This document shows, piece by piece, positions 49,231 through 61,000 of a stretch of 64,000 bases of DNA (position 1 is its first letter; each line of letters starts with the position of its first letter). Under the pieces are notes generated by a model, which worked only from the letters and a program-made list of their open reading frames with translations, was not told the DNA's origin and did not search any database. The position numbers were made by a program, and so were the translations under genes. Origin of the DNA: Amia ocellicauda (Eukaryota; Chordata; Actinopteri; Amiiformes; Amiidae); the NCBI RefSeq assembly GCF_036373705.1, contig NC_089863.1, forward strand, positions 10,798,857 to 10,862,856. Reading direction: 5' to 3'.

Positions 49231-49699
49231 CATTTTGTAGTAATAAGCAATGAATTCAAAACAAATGAGACAGCTTCCAAGTATGCAGATCTCCAACAGG
49301 CTAGGAGGCAGCCACAACCGCGCCAGTGGCGCTACCAGCACAGTCTCGAAGTGCATCGATGCAGCCTTGGACCCCCTCAGGACAAAGGGGAATAAGGATC
49401 CTGAATTACCTGGTGGTGTGCGCAGACTCCAGGCTTCAGGCGGAGGAACATACAGCAGAGGTCATACGTCAGTGACTACACTGGGTCTCTCAGTTCACAC
49501 AGAGAAAAGCTCTCTCAAACCCACACAGATGGTGGGTTTCTTGGGAATGAGGCTAGACTCTCGGAACATGCTTGCTTACCTATCCAGAGACAGAATCGAG
49601 TCATTGGAGAAGTGCATGGCATCATTCAAACAGCTCACTTCCTGGCAACCCAGTTTTTGAAGGGTGCAAGACATCCGAGACCACCAGTAAAGGACAATT

Positions 49700-50853
49700 C
49701 CAGCCTGGAATTTGGTATTAGTTCTGCAAGGACTTAGCGGAGCTCCCATTAAGCCCATTTCTACAACAGAATTCCACTTTCCCTCGCTCAAGGTAGTCTT
49801 CCTGGTAGCGATAACATCGTTAAGGAAAATTAGTGAAATTCACACCTTGTCTGTGGATAAAGCCTGTCTGATCTTCTCAGGAAACAATGACGGTTATTCT
49901 GAGGACAAATCCAGCCTTCCTGCCTAAGGTCATGTAGGTATTCCATATAAACCAACCAATTGTCCTGGAGTCTTTCCATCCCCATCCACATACAAGATGT
50001 ACTTGAAGTGTAGGCTTTCATCTTTAATGTGAGGGTAGTTACATTAAGAACAAGAACAAGCAAGAACTAAAGACAGCTGCAGTGCAGGCCTGGCAGAGCA
50101 TCACCAGGGAAGAAACTCAGCATCTGGTGATGTCTATGGGTTCCAGACTTCAGGCAGTCATTGACTGCAAAGGATTTGCAACCAAGTATTGAAACTCACA
50201 ATTTAAATCATGATTATGTTAGTTTGTCCAAATACTTTTGAGCCCCTAAAATTGGGGGGACCACCTATAAAAATTGGTGTAATTCCTACACCGTTCACCC
50301 AATTTGGTTGTAACTCAAATTAAAGATGAAAGATTACACTTAAAGCACATCTTGATTGTTTCCTTTCAAATCCATTGTGATGACATACAGAGCCAAAATG
50401 ATGACAATTGTGTCACTGTCCAAATATGTATGCACCTAACTGTACATTGGATGAGGACCACATACACTCTGCCATGTCCAGGCCTTGAAGTGCTATATGC
50501 AGACAACTGTGCACAGCTGCATATCTGATCAGCTTTTTGTCTGCTATAGTTCTACCACCAGAGGGAGGGCAGTTTCAAAACAACGACTGGCACACTGGGT
50601 GGCAGACACCATCAGGCTCACCTATGAGACTGCTGAAGTCCCCATGCATGAACACATCTCAGCGCACTCTACCAGGGGACAGGCCACGTCATGGGCTCTC
50701 TTTCATGGCACCACACTCGAAGACTTGTGCAACGCTACAACCTGGTCCAGTCAACAGACCTTCTCGAGGTTCTACTGCCTCAATGTGGTGGACCGGCTGC
50801 ACCTAAACTTGGGTACTCAGGTACTACAAGCAGCTAGCCCTCAGGCGCTGTGA
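49700..50853 (+). pseudogene. DIRS tyrosine recombinase, split by a nested Tc1 end
   Basis: The N-terminal part at 49700-49890 and the C-terminal catalytic part at 50485-50853 belong to one integrase-like tyrosine recombinase. The C-terminal part keeps HSTRG (HxxR) and a Tyr in FSRFYCLNV. The two halves are separated by about 390 bp of Tc1-type sequence (50050-50444) and are out of a single frame, so no full enzyme can be made. Confidence 0.8.
50050..50444 (+). mobile_element. 3' end of another Tc1 family nested in the DIRS element
   Basis: It carries the end of a Tc1 transposase reading frame (SMGSRLQAVIDCKGFATKY then stop near 50191). A long 3' UTR follows, with AATACTTTTGAGCCCCTAAA and CTGTCCAAATATGTATGCAC, ending in the terminal repeat CACCTAACTGTA at 50444. 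The 5' part of the element is missing. The family is recognised from memory. Confidence 0.75.
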
Positions 50854-51245
50854 GGCTCTGCTATGCTTACCATGATGGGATTGGGGCTTAAATCAGGTGT
50901 CAGGCCTTGCGACAGCTCTGATATAGTCTTCCCATTCGGTAATGGCTGTCTTTTGATTTGAAAGAGAATGATAGGTTATTATCATAACCCCGGTTCCCTG
51001 CAAAAGAAAGACAGCCATTACCCTTCACGGGTCACTTGGCCAGACGACCTTCCTGACGAAGAAATGGCGGGCAGCTGGAGTCAGGAGGAGACTTTTAACA
51101 GATGCCGGGGGCGGGTCTTCCTCCTGCCAGCAGGGCCCCTATAGGGTAGCTTTGGTACATGTTTTCACTGATTGGCAGGTCAGAAGGCTCTTCCCATTCG
51201 GTAATGTCTTTCTTTTTCAGTTTTTATGATAATAACCTATCGTTT

Positions 51246-52330
51246 TACTGTTATTATTTCGTACAATACAGGGGTTGGATTAAATCTTAACCACTGAGTA
51301 TATAGGGTTATGCCTGCTTTAAAATATATATTTTAAGCCTACATTGACCAAGTGGTCCGAGTGGTCAGGACCACCGCACAGTACTACTCTGTGGCGTGGT
51401 CTGGACTACCGGACAGTGGTCTTAGAGGAAACTGTGAATGCAGAATTTGTTTTTTTAAACTCGTGCAGTGGATTAAGAGTTACAGGCATGAGAATGAGAG
51501 ACCCCTGGAAGCAGACAGGCAAGTAAGCATTAGGACTGTTATTAACTATAAGCCTCTCCATCTTCTTTTCCAGGTGCCATTGAAAGCTGCTGTCAACAGG
51601 TAAGATTACTGTCCCAAATGTTACCCGTGTCCTTTCGTTTACATACATTTCCATCTTCAACCTCTCTTCCAGGTTGAATACAGCAAACAGTCTGTGCCAG
51701 ATTTGACTTCTTAATTTGCTCATTTGCACAAGGTTATAATAAACCAAAAGTGAATTTATTGTTTTCCGGTTTCGAAATGCAAGAGGGGAAGGGCAAGCAA
51801 TGGGACAGCAGACTTGAAATAAAGTATTTACACTTTATAATCCTGGCTCTGTTTCTTTTATTCTCTATACAGTGTTTTATAAAATCCTAATAAAGATTGC
51901 CGATCTCGGGATACTTAGCTCTACAGTGGGAGCCCAGTCTGTCTCATCCAGCCTATTACCGACTATCAGTCAGTTTCTCGCCCGGTCAGTCACTCCAGTC
52001 TGCCTACACTGCCTTCAGTTGAAACAAATGTATCTCCATTGCTGTGATATCTTCCCCCAACACTTCCCCAGTCAGCCACCAGAGGTCATCATCCCCTGAA
52101 TACTAACCCAGCTTCTGACATTCCACAATAACTAGCTAATCATCCAATCAACATTCCTAGCCACCATGTGCACTTCTTCCATCTGCTTTCCTCTCTCATT
52201 GGTTAACACTCCCCTATCCATCTCCTGCCTCCCTCTGCTCCACAGATATATACCCCTTTGTTTCTCTCCACATTTGTGAAGTCTTTATTTACTACTTGTA
52301 TCATGTCTGAGTCCTATAGCCCAGGGTTTC
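51246..52330. other. Unassigned sequence between DIRS and LTR elements
   Basis: A local inverted repeat around 51353-51420 (GTGGTCCGAGTGGTC, GCGTGGTCTGGACTACC) is noted. An AATAAAGTATTT and AATAAAGATTGC pair near 51818 and 51890 could belong to a decayed LTR. No coding family is recognised. Confidence 0.35.
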
Positions 52331-52380
52331 TATGCCACATCCCTTTTGGCCAGTTGATAGTGCTGCTTCCCCACTAGAGC

Positions 52381-52449
52381 GTCATCCTCCTCCTCCTCCT
52401 CCTCCTCCTCCTCCTCCTCCTCCTCCTCCTCCTCCTCCTCCTCCTCCTC
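52381..52449. repeat. (CTC)n microsatellite
   Basis: Pure CTC triplet run of about 23 units. It translates to poly-Pro/Ser/Leu or, on the other strand, poly-Gly/Glu/Arg in overlapping frames, which explains the low-complexity ORFs here. Confidence 0.95.
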
Positions 52450-53217
52450 GGCAGGGAGCTGTAGCTGGGCTGTGCAGGCCGGCTCTATCTCCTGCGATGC
52501 TCTGGAGGTCGTCTTGCTTACATCCCCGACAAGATGGCCACTCTTCTGCTCTTTGTCTTCCGGTGTCGCTTCTCTTCCTCCGCAGGACCCGTCGGCTCTG
52601 TGGAGGCCTCCTCCGGCGGAGCCTCGCTGTTCTCCTGTTGCTGCATATCCTTTTCGTCAGCGGGGAGCTGTGGTTGTGCTGTACCCTCTGGCTGTGCATA
52701 GCCTCATCTGCTGGATCTCTTCACTTCGCTCCTTCAGCTTCTCCTTGTTGCTCCAGCCACTTGCCTCCGCTCTCTGTTCCCAGTCCATTTTTACTATTTC
52801 CCAGCTGGATTCAACTGCCTCCCGCAGTTGCTGGACACTGCTCGCCGGCGCAGCAGCTGCCTGCCTCGGGTGCTTTTCACTGCTGGTCTGCGGTCCCTGG
52901 AACCCAGTCTCTGGCTCTTCATCTTCCTCCAGCTGGGGCTCATCGCTGGTGCCCCTTTCAAAATGCGCCCGGACTAAACTTGCAGTCGGCTCTGTGCTCG
53001 CCGTGGGGGAGGCTAGTCGAGTGACTTTCCAGAGCTTCTGCAGGAACTCCATGTCGGACTGTCCGGGCAACTGGACCATCCTGCTGATCCACAGCCTCAA
53101 CCACCACAGTTCGTCCTCGGAGCTCTGCCCCAATCGGGTCTCCGCTGGCGCTCTTTCCTTGCTTCGTGTGGAGAATCCATCGAGAGGATGGATGCGGCAT
53201 GGATTCAGATCTCTCAT
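52450..53217 (-). pseudogene. Gag-like or leader region of an LTR retrotransposon
   Basis: Minus-strand open frame downstream of the primer-binding site. It reads MRDLNPCRIHPLDGF then MEFLQKLWKVTRLA and an acidic, coiled-coil-prone stretch (QLREAVESSWEIVKMDWEQR). The position after the LTR and PBS suggests Gag. No zinc knuckle, protease or polymerase is found, and the ORF runs toward the CTC microsatellite where the element is truncated. Confidence 0.5.
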
Positions 53218-53630
53218 TTCTGACACCAATGTAATGAGCACCGCTTTTCCCGGCTCTCGTCGCGGATCCACCACGCTGTGCGGCAATAACAGAGGAGGCG
53301 CAGGTTGCAAACCAAAACAAGAACTTTATTTAATAACAGGCTTTATGGCTGGAACAACTTTATAGCTCTGACGGTAGCTCTGCAACACACTAACTCACGC
53401 TCAACTGCTCTCACTCCTCTGTTCTTCCTCAAAACCCAGAACCGCCGCGCGGGTACCGGGCACCCCTATTTATTAGTTTGCACCCCGTGCCTGGCTCCCC
53501 CAATCATGACGCGCCCCGTGTTCCCGCGGTGGGCAATCCCTGACCCTCGGAACTAACTAAGCCCAGTTACACAAGCATGCACATGCACGCTGCTAACCGT
53601 CCATCCCCCAATACACAAACAGAACCCCAA

Positions 53631-53661
<31 letters not shown>

Positions 53662-53701
53662 GGCATAGGCACATGCCCCACCCCAGTCCCCGATCGCTAC
53701 A
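53217..53701 (-). mobile_element. 5' LTR and primer-binding site, minus-strand LTR retrotransposon
   Basis: On the minus strand the segment begins TGTAGCGATCGGGGACTGGG at 53701 and ends CATTACA at 53230, giving TG...CA boundaries and about 472 bp. One base later comes TGGTGTCAGAAA (53228-53217), a primer-binding-site sequence common in fish Gypsy-like elements. No 3' LTR is found within the window. Confidence 0.65.
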
Positions 53702-53990
53702 ATATTGTTTTTTATTTTGTAATGTAAAATACTTTTCCAATTAAACCGTGTAAGTGCATGCCACAAGTGCCTCTGCGTGTCCGCCAGGTTAGAGCAATGA
53801 AGCCGTGTTAAACCTGCGTACTTCTGTGTGTCTCCTTATTCATACTACTCACGGAGGAAGAACGTTACACTGGTGTCAGAAGCGTGTGCCGAAACTGCGA
53901 CGGTGGCAGGGGCCACCGAGACCTACCCCAAAACCGTGAAGGACCCAACTCCAGTCGGGGTGGAGATATGGGAGTAGTGCCGAGTAGTGC
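53702..53990 (+). mobile_element. Fragment of a second LTR element, plus strand
   Basis: An LTR-like end GGAAGAACGTTACA is followed by the primer-binding-site-like TGGTGTCAGAAGCG at about 53871. It faces away from the minus-strand element next to it. The left boundary is unclear and no coding region follows beyond a few codons. Confidence 0.5.
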
Positions 53991-53999
53991 AAGCACGAA

Positions 54000-54740
54000 G
54001 TGTTACAGTATTAAAATGAATCAGACTAATCACACTAATGTGTTATTTATACATTTGTTTGCCAAAAAAATAAACCTTTCGCGTCATTGAAAATTTCTTG
54101 ATTACAATGGTCTGTAATGTCTATTATTATTATTATTATTATTTAATATTTAGATATCCCTGTGTTTTGTTGTTTAACTTGTCGTATGAGCGCTGGTTAA
54201 ATTGTGAATATCGAGTTCAATAAAAGCTATTTCCCCATGCAATTAATGTCCATAGATAGTTTACTGTAAATGTATCTTTATCATCTTGACCAGGAAGTCC
54301 CTTGAAGACGTATTTGTGTGTATCAAATAGCCTCAAATTATCGTGTGTGTGACGGGGTGAGATGGGTACTAACCGGTAATTTCTGTAGTTACCTAAACTG
54401 AAGTCTCCATGAGAGATTAATAATCAGGCCAGATCTAGTATAAATGAAAAGTCGGCACTATAAAGCATTTTGGGTTGTAGTTTCCTGTTTTATCCATGAA
54501 GCTATTATAAAAGGTCAAAATATAATCATACACGAAAACATATAATACAGACTAAACATGTATCATGGTTTGCGCACATACATGAATACATGAAAAGAGA
54601 TGCTGTTCATAGAAACGAGAGGAAACCTCTCTATCCTCATTGAATTGCTCAGTATGGCATATTCGCCCCAGTGAAAGCGACAGAGAGCGCTGGGCCAGAG
54701 ACGATACATAAGTTAAAATAAGCATTTGGCAATCCAGAAG
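54000..54740. other. Upstream flank of the PARP14-like gene
   Basis: AT-rich, with an ATT run near 54122-54142. No gene or repeat family is recognised. Confidence 0.35.
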
Positions 54741-54750
54741 ATCCAACCAA

Positions 54751-54770
54751 ACCGAAACCAAAACCAAACT
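54751..54770. promoter_or_regulatory. Candidate ISRE-like motif upstream of PARP14-like gene
   Basis: ACCGAAACCAAAACCAAACT resembles the IRF/ISRE consensus GAAANNGAAA with one mismatch. It lies about 280 bp upstream of the start codon. PARP14 genes are interferon-inducible in vertebrates, so the position is sensible. Such short motifs also arise by chance. Confidence 0.28.
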
Positions 54771-55011
54771 CCTTAACATTTACAAAGAGGTGTTTCTATA
54801 GTTCGAATCAGTTGTTCAAACGAAACACGTACTAAATCAATCAAATCGCACGTAATCACTTGGGCACGAGTTTCAAGTAATCACCCCGCAAAAGATTTAA
54901 TTACACTTCTCAACTTTATATGCAGGGCTGATCTTCACTTGCGGCTGCAGTAGAAGAGCAGTAGAGCAAAATACAACAGCGATTGATTAAGCATACACTA
55001 CGTTTCAGCAG

Positions 55012-55012
55012 C

Positions 55013-55048
<36 letters not shown>
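55012..55048. repeat. (AAT)n microsatellite touching the PARP14-like start codon
   Basis: AAT units run directly into AATGG, so the ATG at 55047 is formed by the end of the repeat. The context has A at -3 and G at +4. Confidence 0.95.
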
Positions 55049-55049
<1 letters not shown>

Positions 55050-58000
55050 GAGAAATACCAGTATCCCATTGTTTTCGAAGTGTCTGGCCTCAACGACAAA
55101 CTGAAGGTAAAAATTGAGAAATATTTTGGAATAAAGAGAAAGTCCGGTGGAGGAGAATGTGGGCAAGTGGAGAGGCTGGAGGGCAACATGTACAGGATCG
55201 CTTTCCAGGACATGGATGGTAAGATGTGTTAAAATATTTATTAAGTTATTATTTTTTTATAATAAAAAAGTAAATATAGAGATAGATAAGGAGACCCTTT
55301 GTTATTGGAACGAAGGGTTTTAAGTATTCAGGTTCATGGCTGGCACCTTGAACACTTAAAACATGTCGTTAAAATACAATACATTCTTTAATGCACGCTG
55401 AGGGAGAGAGTTCAGACTCTTCTTGTATAAATAACATAACATGATTTAACATACGCCACTGTAAACATCGTGAATCTGTTAGTGTTACATTTCCGGTATA
55501 CACGCTGAACTCAGTTTAGAGCCTGTGTGAAGTATTTTATTTTTCAGTTTTCTCATGAATAAACAGCGAGAAGTTCTGTGACACAGACCTAAAGACTGGT
55601 AGAGCGATCGATCATAGCCAGGTCTAAAGGGAAATCTATGTCAGGACATGAAAACCCACGAATTATATTAACATTTATCATCCGGTATTTCTGAGAGTGA
55701 AAGCGAAAGTAAATGGGTGGGGGAAATGCAGATGGAGGGGGAGAGAGGAGAGGGAGGATAGAAAGGAAGGAGGGGGGTGGGATAGTAAGGAAAAGAGAGA
55801 ACAGCAGCAGCAATTTCAGAAATGTTTTTTTAAGATCAAGCAGGTGCAAGTTGGTTATGTATTTAAGATACGATTAAACACTGATGAGATGATGATCATA
55901 TTAATTAATAACACAAATATAAATAAATATTAACCATCTATCTACAACCTATCTAAACAATTATATTAATCAGACTGGTTTGCAATCTGTACCCTTCCTT
56001 TCTCGTCCACAGCCCAACAGAGAGTCCTGCAGAAGAAGGATCACCGGGTAGAGACAGAGAGTGGGCCGGTTGCCCTGGTGGTGAGGGGTGCAGAGGAGTC
56101 GTCCACTGGGTCTCTGGAGACGCCACCTCCCTTCCCCTCCCCCTCAGGCTCTGTCTCTCCAACAGGCACTCACCCCCCCATGTCGCAGTCCCCTGCATCG
56201 TCCGCTACCACCATTGTGCCCAAAGCCTCTGCTCTCCCCAGCAAAGTCCTTAAGTTGGATTCTTATCTGCTGCGCTTCCTGCAAGACTGTCCCCAGGCAT
56301 CTCCCGAGCTCCAGGCCCAGCTCTCCTCCCTCTCCTGCTCCATGCATCTCAGCCCGGATGAGGAGCAGGCGGTGGTGACCTTGGAGATCGAGGCCCCATG
56401 CGCTCAGTGGGAGGAACGGGTGGAGGAGGCTTTTGCGAGAGTACAGGACCAATTCCACTGCCACTATGAACCAGATGTGACCAAGCAGCAGACCCTGCGG
56501 AAGCACTCCTTCCTGGCCAGTGAGGAGCTGCGGGTCTACAGCGAGCTGAGCCAGGGCTTCACAGTAATCGTTGGCCGGCGGGGAGACGTGGCAGAGCGGC
56601 TAAAGGTGCTGGAGGGGATCATGTCGCAGGCCAAGCTGGGCCATGTCAAAAGCGATTGCAGGCTTCCTGGGGCTGCCTACAGCCTCCTGGGAGATTCCTT
56701 CGAGGCTGAACTCCGCATAAAATTCCCTGGCCTACTGATTACCAGGAAGGACCTGAATCTGCTTACCCTGGAAGGCCCCTCTAAGGAAGTCCAAGCAGCA
56801 AGATGCAGTCTAAAGGAAGGGCTGGGGCAAATTCATGAGAGAGTGGTCAATTTGTCTCGCCCTCTGCTGTCCTTCCTTGAAGACCAGGGGAGGGTGCAAG
56901 AGTTTCACTCCAGGTTCCTCAGCAACCTGAAGAGCCCAGTGGTTGTGGACATGGAGCTGGGTCTGAAGATCTTCAGTCTATCCCAGCAGGCCCTGGAGGA
57001 AGCCTCTCGCGTGTTCCTCAGTGAGCTGCGGGAGGAGGTCAGAGAGCTTGGGGGCCCGCTGGCATCCCCAGCCACCCTGTCCAAGCTGAAGGAATCCCTG
57101 TGTGGCGTTGAGATGCAGCTAAACCAGGGCAAGAGGAGAGTGCAGGTGCAGTACGTCCAGGATGCTAACACAAACAAGCAGAGCATCCAGATTGTGGGGT
57201 ACAGCCAGGAGGTGAGCAGGGTGACAGAGGCACTTCGTTACCACGAGCTCAGAGAGGCAGTGACAGTTGCGGTGGTCACACTGCACAACTCGGAAATGGT
57301 GGACTGCTTCCATGAGCTGATGGAACTTTTGAGCGTGCAGACCGCTGGGGTGAAGCTGACATCGGTGAGCTCCCCATCACCAGCTGTCCAGCTCACAGGT
57401 CCTAAGCACCTGGTGACCAGCCTGCAGAGGTCATTGGAGGAAGCCCTGGATGGTCTGGTGTGGGAGGTGCTGACCATTAACAAACCAGGAGCTTATGAGT
57501 ATTTCCAAAATGAGGGGAGTAAGTATCTGAAGATGGTGGGCAAATCAATGCATTGCCTGATCAGGCCCAGTAAGCCAGGACAGGTCAGGGCAGTGGACCC
57601 AGCAACCATTACCTCTCAGGGAGTCTGGTGCACTTTCTGTCTGGAAGGTGGGCTGAACCTAGTGGTCCGACAAGGGGATATCACCCAGGAGAGAGTGGAA
57701 GCCATTGTCAACGCATCCAATGAGGACCTGCGGCACAGCAGTGGGGTGGCGCTGAGAATCAGCAAAGCCGGGGGCCCCGCCATTCAGAAGGAGTGTACAG
57801 ACTGGGTGCAGAGTAAGGGGCAGGTGCTTACCGGTAAGGCGGTGAAGACAACCGCCGGATCCCTGCCTTTCAAGATGGTGATCCATGCTGTGGGGCCCCA
57901 GTGGAGGGGTGGTCAAGGAGTGGACACAGTCAGAAGCCTCCTGGACAGTGCTGTGCGGGAATCCCTGGAGCTCGCCGAGCGTAGTGGCTGCCTGTCCCTG

Positions 58001-61000
58001 GCCATGCCTTGCTTGAGCTCAGGCATTTTCGGCGTGCCTCTGTCCCTCTGTGCAGAGACTATTGTGGGGGCAGTTAGGAACTTCGCCAGGGTGCCGCATA
58101 TGCTTCAGTCAGTCACCCTGGTGGACATCAGCAGGGACACGGTCGCAGCCTTCCAGGCTGCCTGCGCCAAGGTTCTAGGGGCTACCGGGACAGGAGGCTA
58201 CCAGGGGGCCACTGGTGTCACGGCATCGTCACCGGGCACAAGAAACTCCTGCATCTGTGTGGAGGTCGCCCTGGGGAACATAGAGGATCAGCATGTAAGA
58301 TTTAAATATATGTAACCCACACACCGCATTTGCACATCTTTGACTATTACAGCCTAGGGGGAGTTGGATATTTTAATGTTACCGTTTGTGATTTTTGCAT
58401 TTTATTTTATTTCAATATATCTGCAAGGCTGTCTCATTGGTATGCCCGCATTAGTTAGAATTGCAGCAGTGTCAGCCAGATCCTTGTTTTGTAGTTTTGC
58501 CCTGATTTCCAGAGCCCTGACATGTACGTGTGGGTTTCTTTTCTTCTGCAGGTCGATGTTCTAGTGTCGGCGATGAAGTCCAGGGACCTGCTGTCCACCC
58601 GAGTTGGGAAAGCGCTTCTGGAAAAGGCAGGAAATCAGCTGCAGCAAAGGTTCACTCAGGCCTCCCAGGGGACATCGATCAGCCCTGGAGATGTGCTGCA
58701 GGTTGACAGGATCACTGGTCTGGGGTGCAAGCTGATCTTCTTCATCGAGCTGATCAAGTGGGATGGGTCTCAGCATGGCAGAGCTTTTGAGGTAAACAAG
58801 TCTTTTAAACTAGTTTTCTAAGCTTCTAAGCAGTATATCCTTGTCTGCATCAGGTCGATGTAGTGATGTCAATACCTTTGCTTGGGAATTGATCCAGTAG
58901 TAGTTGGATTCTTTGGAAGCTCACCCTCAGGCCAATACTTATCAATGTTACAAACTTAAATTTAATTCCCTTTACCTCCCTCTCTGTCTCTCCCTCCTTG
59001 TTCTGTCCACTGTAGGCTCTGCGCAGAGGCCTTAGTCGTGTCCTGGAGGCTTGTGAAAGCCAGGGCTTCAGCTCCATTGCATTCCCAGTGATTGGCCCTG
59101 GGGTCGTTCTGGGCTTTCCTCACAATGTGGCAGCCCAGGTCCTGCTGGAGGAAATCGCTCATTTTGAACAGAGCCGCCAGAGTGCTGCAGTGACCTTCAT
59201 TCGGCTTGTAATTCTCCCCAAGGACAAGGAGGCCTCTCTGGTACGTAAGGAGCTTCTAATGCATCTGGGGAGTAGTAGTGTGTCAAGGATGCCCAAAATC
59301 TATTCACACAGATCTTGCAGCTTAAAGATCTGACCAAGCCCCTCTAGTCCAGAACCTCGGCCACTTCCAGACTAATTTCCCTTTGGCCTGATTCCTTATT
59401 TTTGCATCTGTTTGTATATTTTTTTCTGGCACCAAAGCAAATGTAGTATAGTATGTTAAAGGTAGAGGAGTAAAGGTGTAGTAAATCAGGGTAAAATCAT
59501 AGAAAAAAAAAGAAACACTAGTGAATCCCAGAGAGGGGTGTTGCAGAGGGGGATCGAGCTAAATTGGGAAATTAGCAGGCCTGAGTCACTGTGCTGCCTT
59601 GTTGACTGTAGGGTATTGGGATGGCCTTCTTAAACCTGTCATGCTGCCTTTAATATTGACAGGCGTTTCAAGATGCCCAGCGGAGAGTAAACCTGAAGGG
59701 CCTCCGGATGGCGATGCAGTCAGAGCAGAGTGAGTTGACCTTTCCATGTCAGTTCGTGTCAGTGTACCACAGGTTCACCATGTCTCTTGCAGGCTGTTCT
59801 GACACCCCCCCTCACATATCCACCCCTATCCCCTCTGTGCTCCATCCTTTTTCAGCCTCCTTCTACCACTCCCTCACTGAGGTCCAGGACAACGTCACCC
59901 TGATGTTGGGTGGGATCCAGCTAAAGGTGGTGTTTGGCGACATCCTCCAGGAGAGAGTTGATGTCATCGTCAACTCCACTGACTTCTCGACCAATCACAC
60001 AGGTAACGACTGGGCTGCCTTATCTGTTTTTCTGTTCTGATGTAGGGCTCCAAGGCAAAGAGGTCGCTCTGGCTGTGATGTGTGTAAGGTTGAAGTCTGA
60101 CAGTGTTTTGGTGTAGTCACACATGATGCGAGACAGATGCTGCAGGAGCGTATCACCCCTGACCACACGCAATGTCCTCTACCTGTGCAGATTTAACAGC
60201 TCCTTTTCCGTAACTTCAGGACATGTCAAGCCTAATTGTATTATTTGGCATGCCTAAATAGAGAAGTTTTTTTTTATTTTTAAATTAATTAATTCTCTTT
60301 ATTTTGTATATATGTTATTTTTTTTCTTCTTCTCTGGGATGCAGTTATAAACATGAAAATATATAACATTTATTTTGACATCATTACCCAGGAGTCATTT
60401 GTGTGTCTCAATTGCATAGTGTTTTGTTGCCATCACAACCAATTTGCTTATCTAGGAACCACCCACCAAAAACTGGTCTTTGGCAGAACTGTTAATATTC
60501 TCCAATCTGTCCTAATGCAGCAGAAGAGCTCCGTTAGTGGTCGCCTCATTCCCCCCAGGTGTTCCACTGAGAGGTTCCACTTCATTTTTGTGTCTTGGTT
60601 TGTGTGTCCTTGTTATGATATTTGTGTGTGTATGTGTATAAGGTTGCTGCTGCTGACACATTCATTTCTCTTTGGGGGTAAATAATGTATATTCTTATCT
60701 TATCTCATCTTACCCCTATAAGCCTACCAGCTAAAATCAGTAAAATATTTGTCAGCGTATACTGTAGGACTTACTGTGAGTGATGGAACTAACAACAGGT
60801 CTTGCTCTGTATGTTCTCTCTTTAACACAGGTGTCTGCAAAGCCATTATGTCTGCTGCTGGTGCTGCAGTGCAAGCTGAGATAGCAAAAGGTTGGTATCC
60901 TATTCACTAACCCCAGCAGAGCCCATGGGACATAAATGTACAGGAGGAGAGCTACAAACACAGGCCAGATTTGTTCAGTCCATCTTCCTTTTGTTGGGTT

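Larger units (their letters stand above)
49235..51245 (+). mobile_element. DIRS-type tyrosine-recombinase retrotransposon, degraded
   Basis: RT/RNase H remnant at about 49370-49660 (LGLSVHTEKSSLKPTQMVGF, LDSRNMLAYLSRDRI). Tyrosine-recombinase N-terminal part at 49700-49890 (VLQGLSGAP, LKVVFLVAITSLRKISE) and C-terminal part at 50485-50853 (HSTRGQATSWALF, FSRFYCLNV). Frameshifts are present, and the RT motif expected as YLDDW reads YLVV. Terminal sequence CCCATTCGGTAATG occurs at about 50931 and 51194, with an inverse partner near 51005-51025, as expected of DIRS split/inverted ends. A Tc1 end is nested within it. Confidence 0.85.

Noticed and set aside
52332-53365. 230- and 297-residue plus-strand ORFs rich in Pro/Ser/Leu
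   Set aside because: They are antisense to the gag-like frame and include the CTC microsatellite. No domain signature and composition explained by the repeat.
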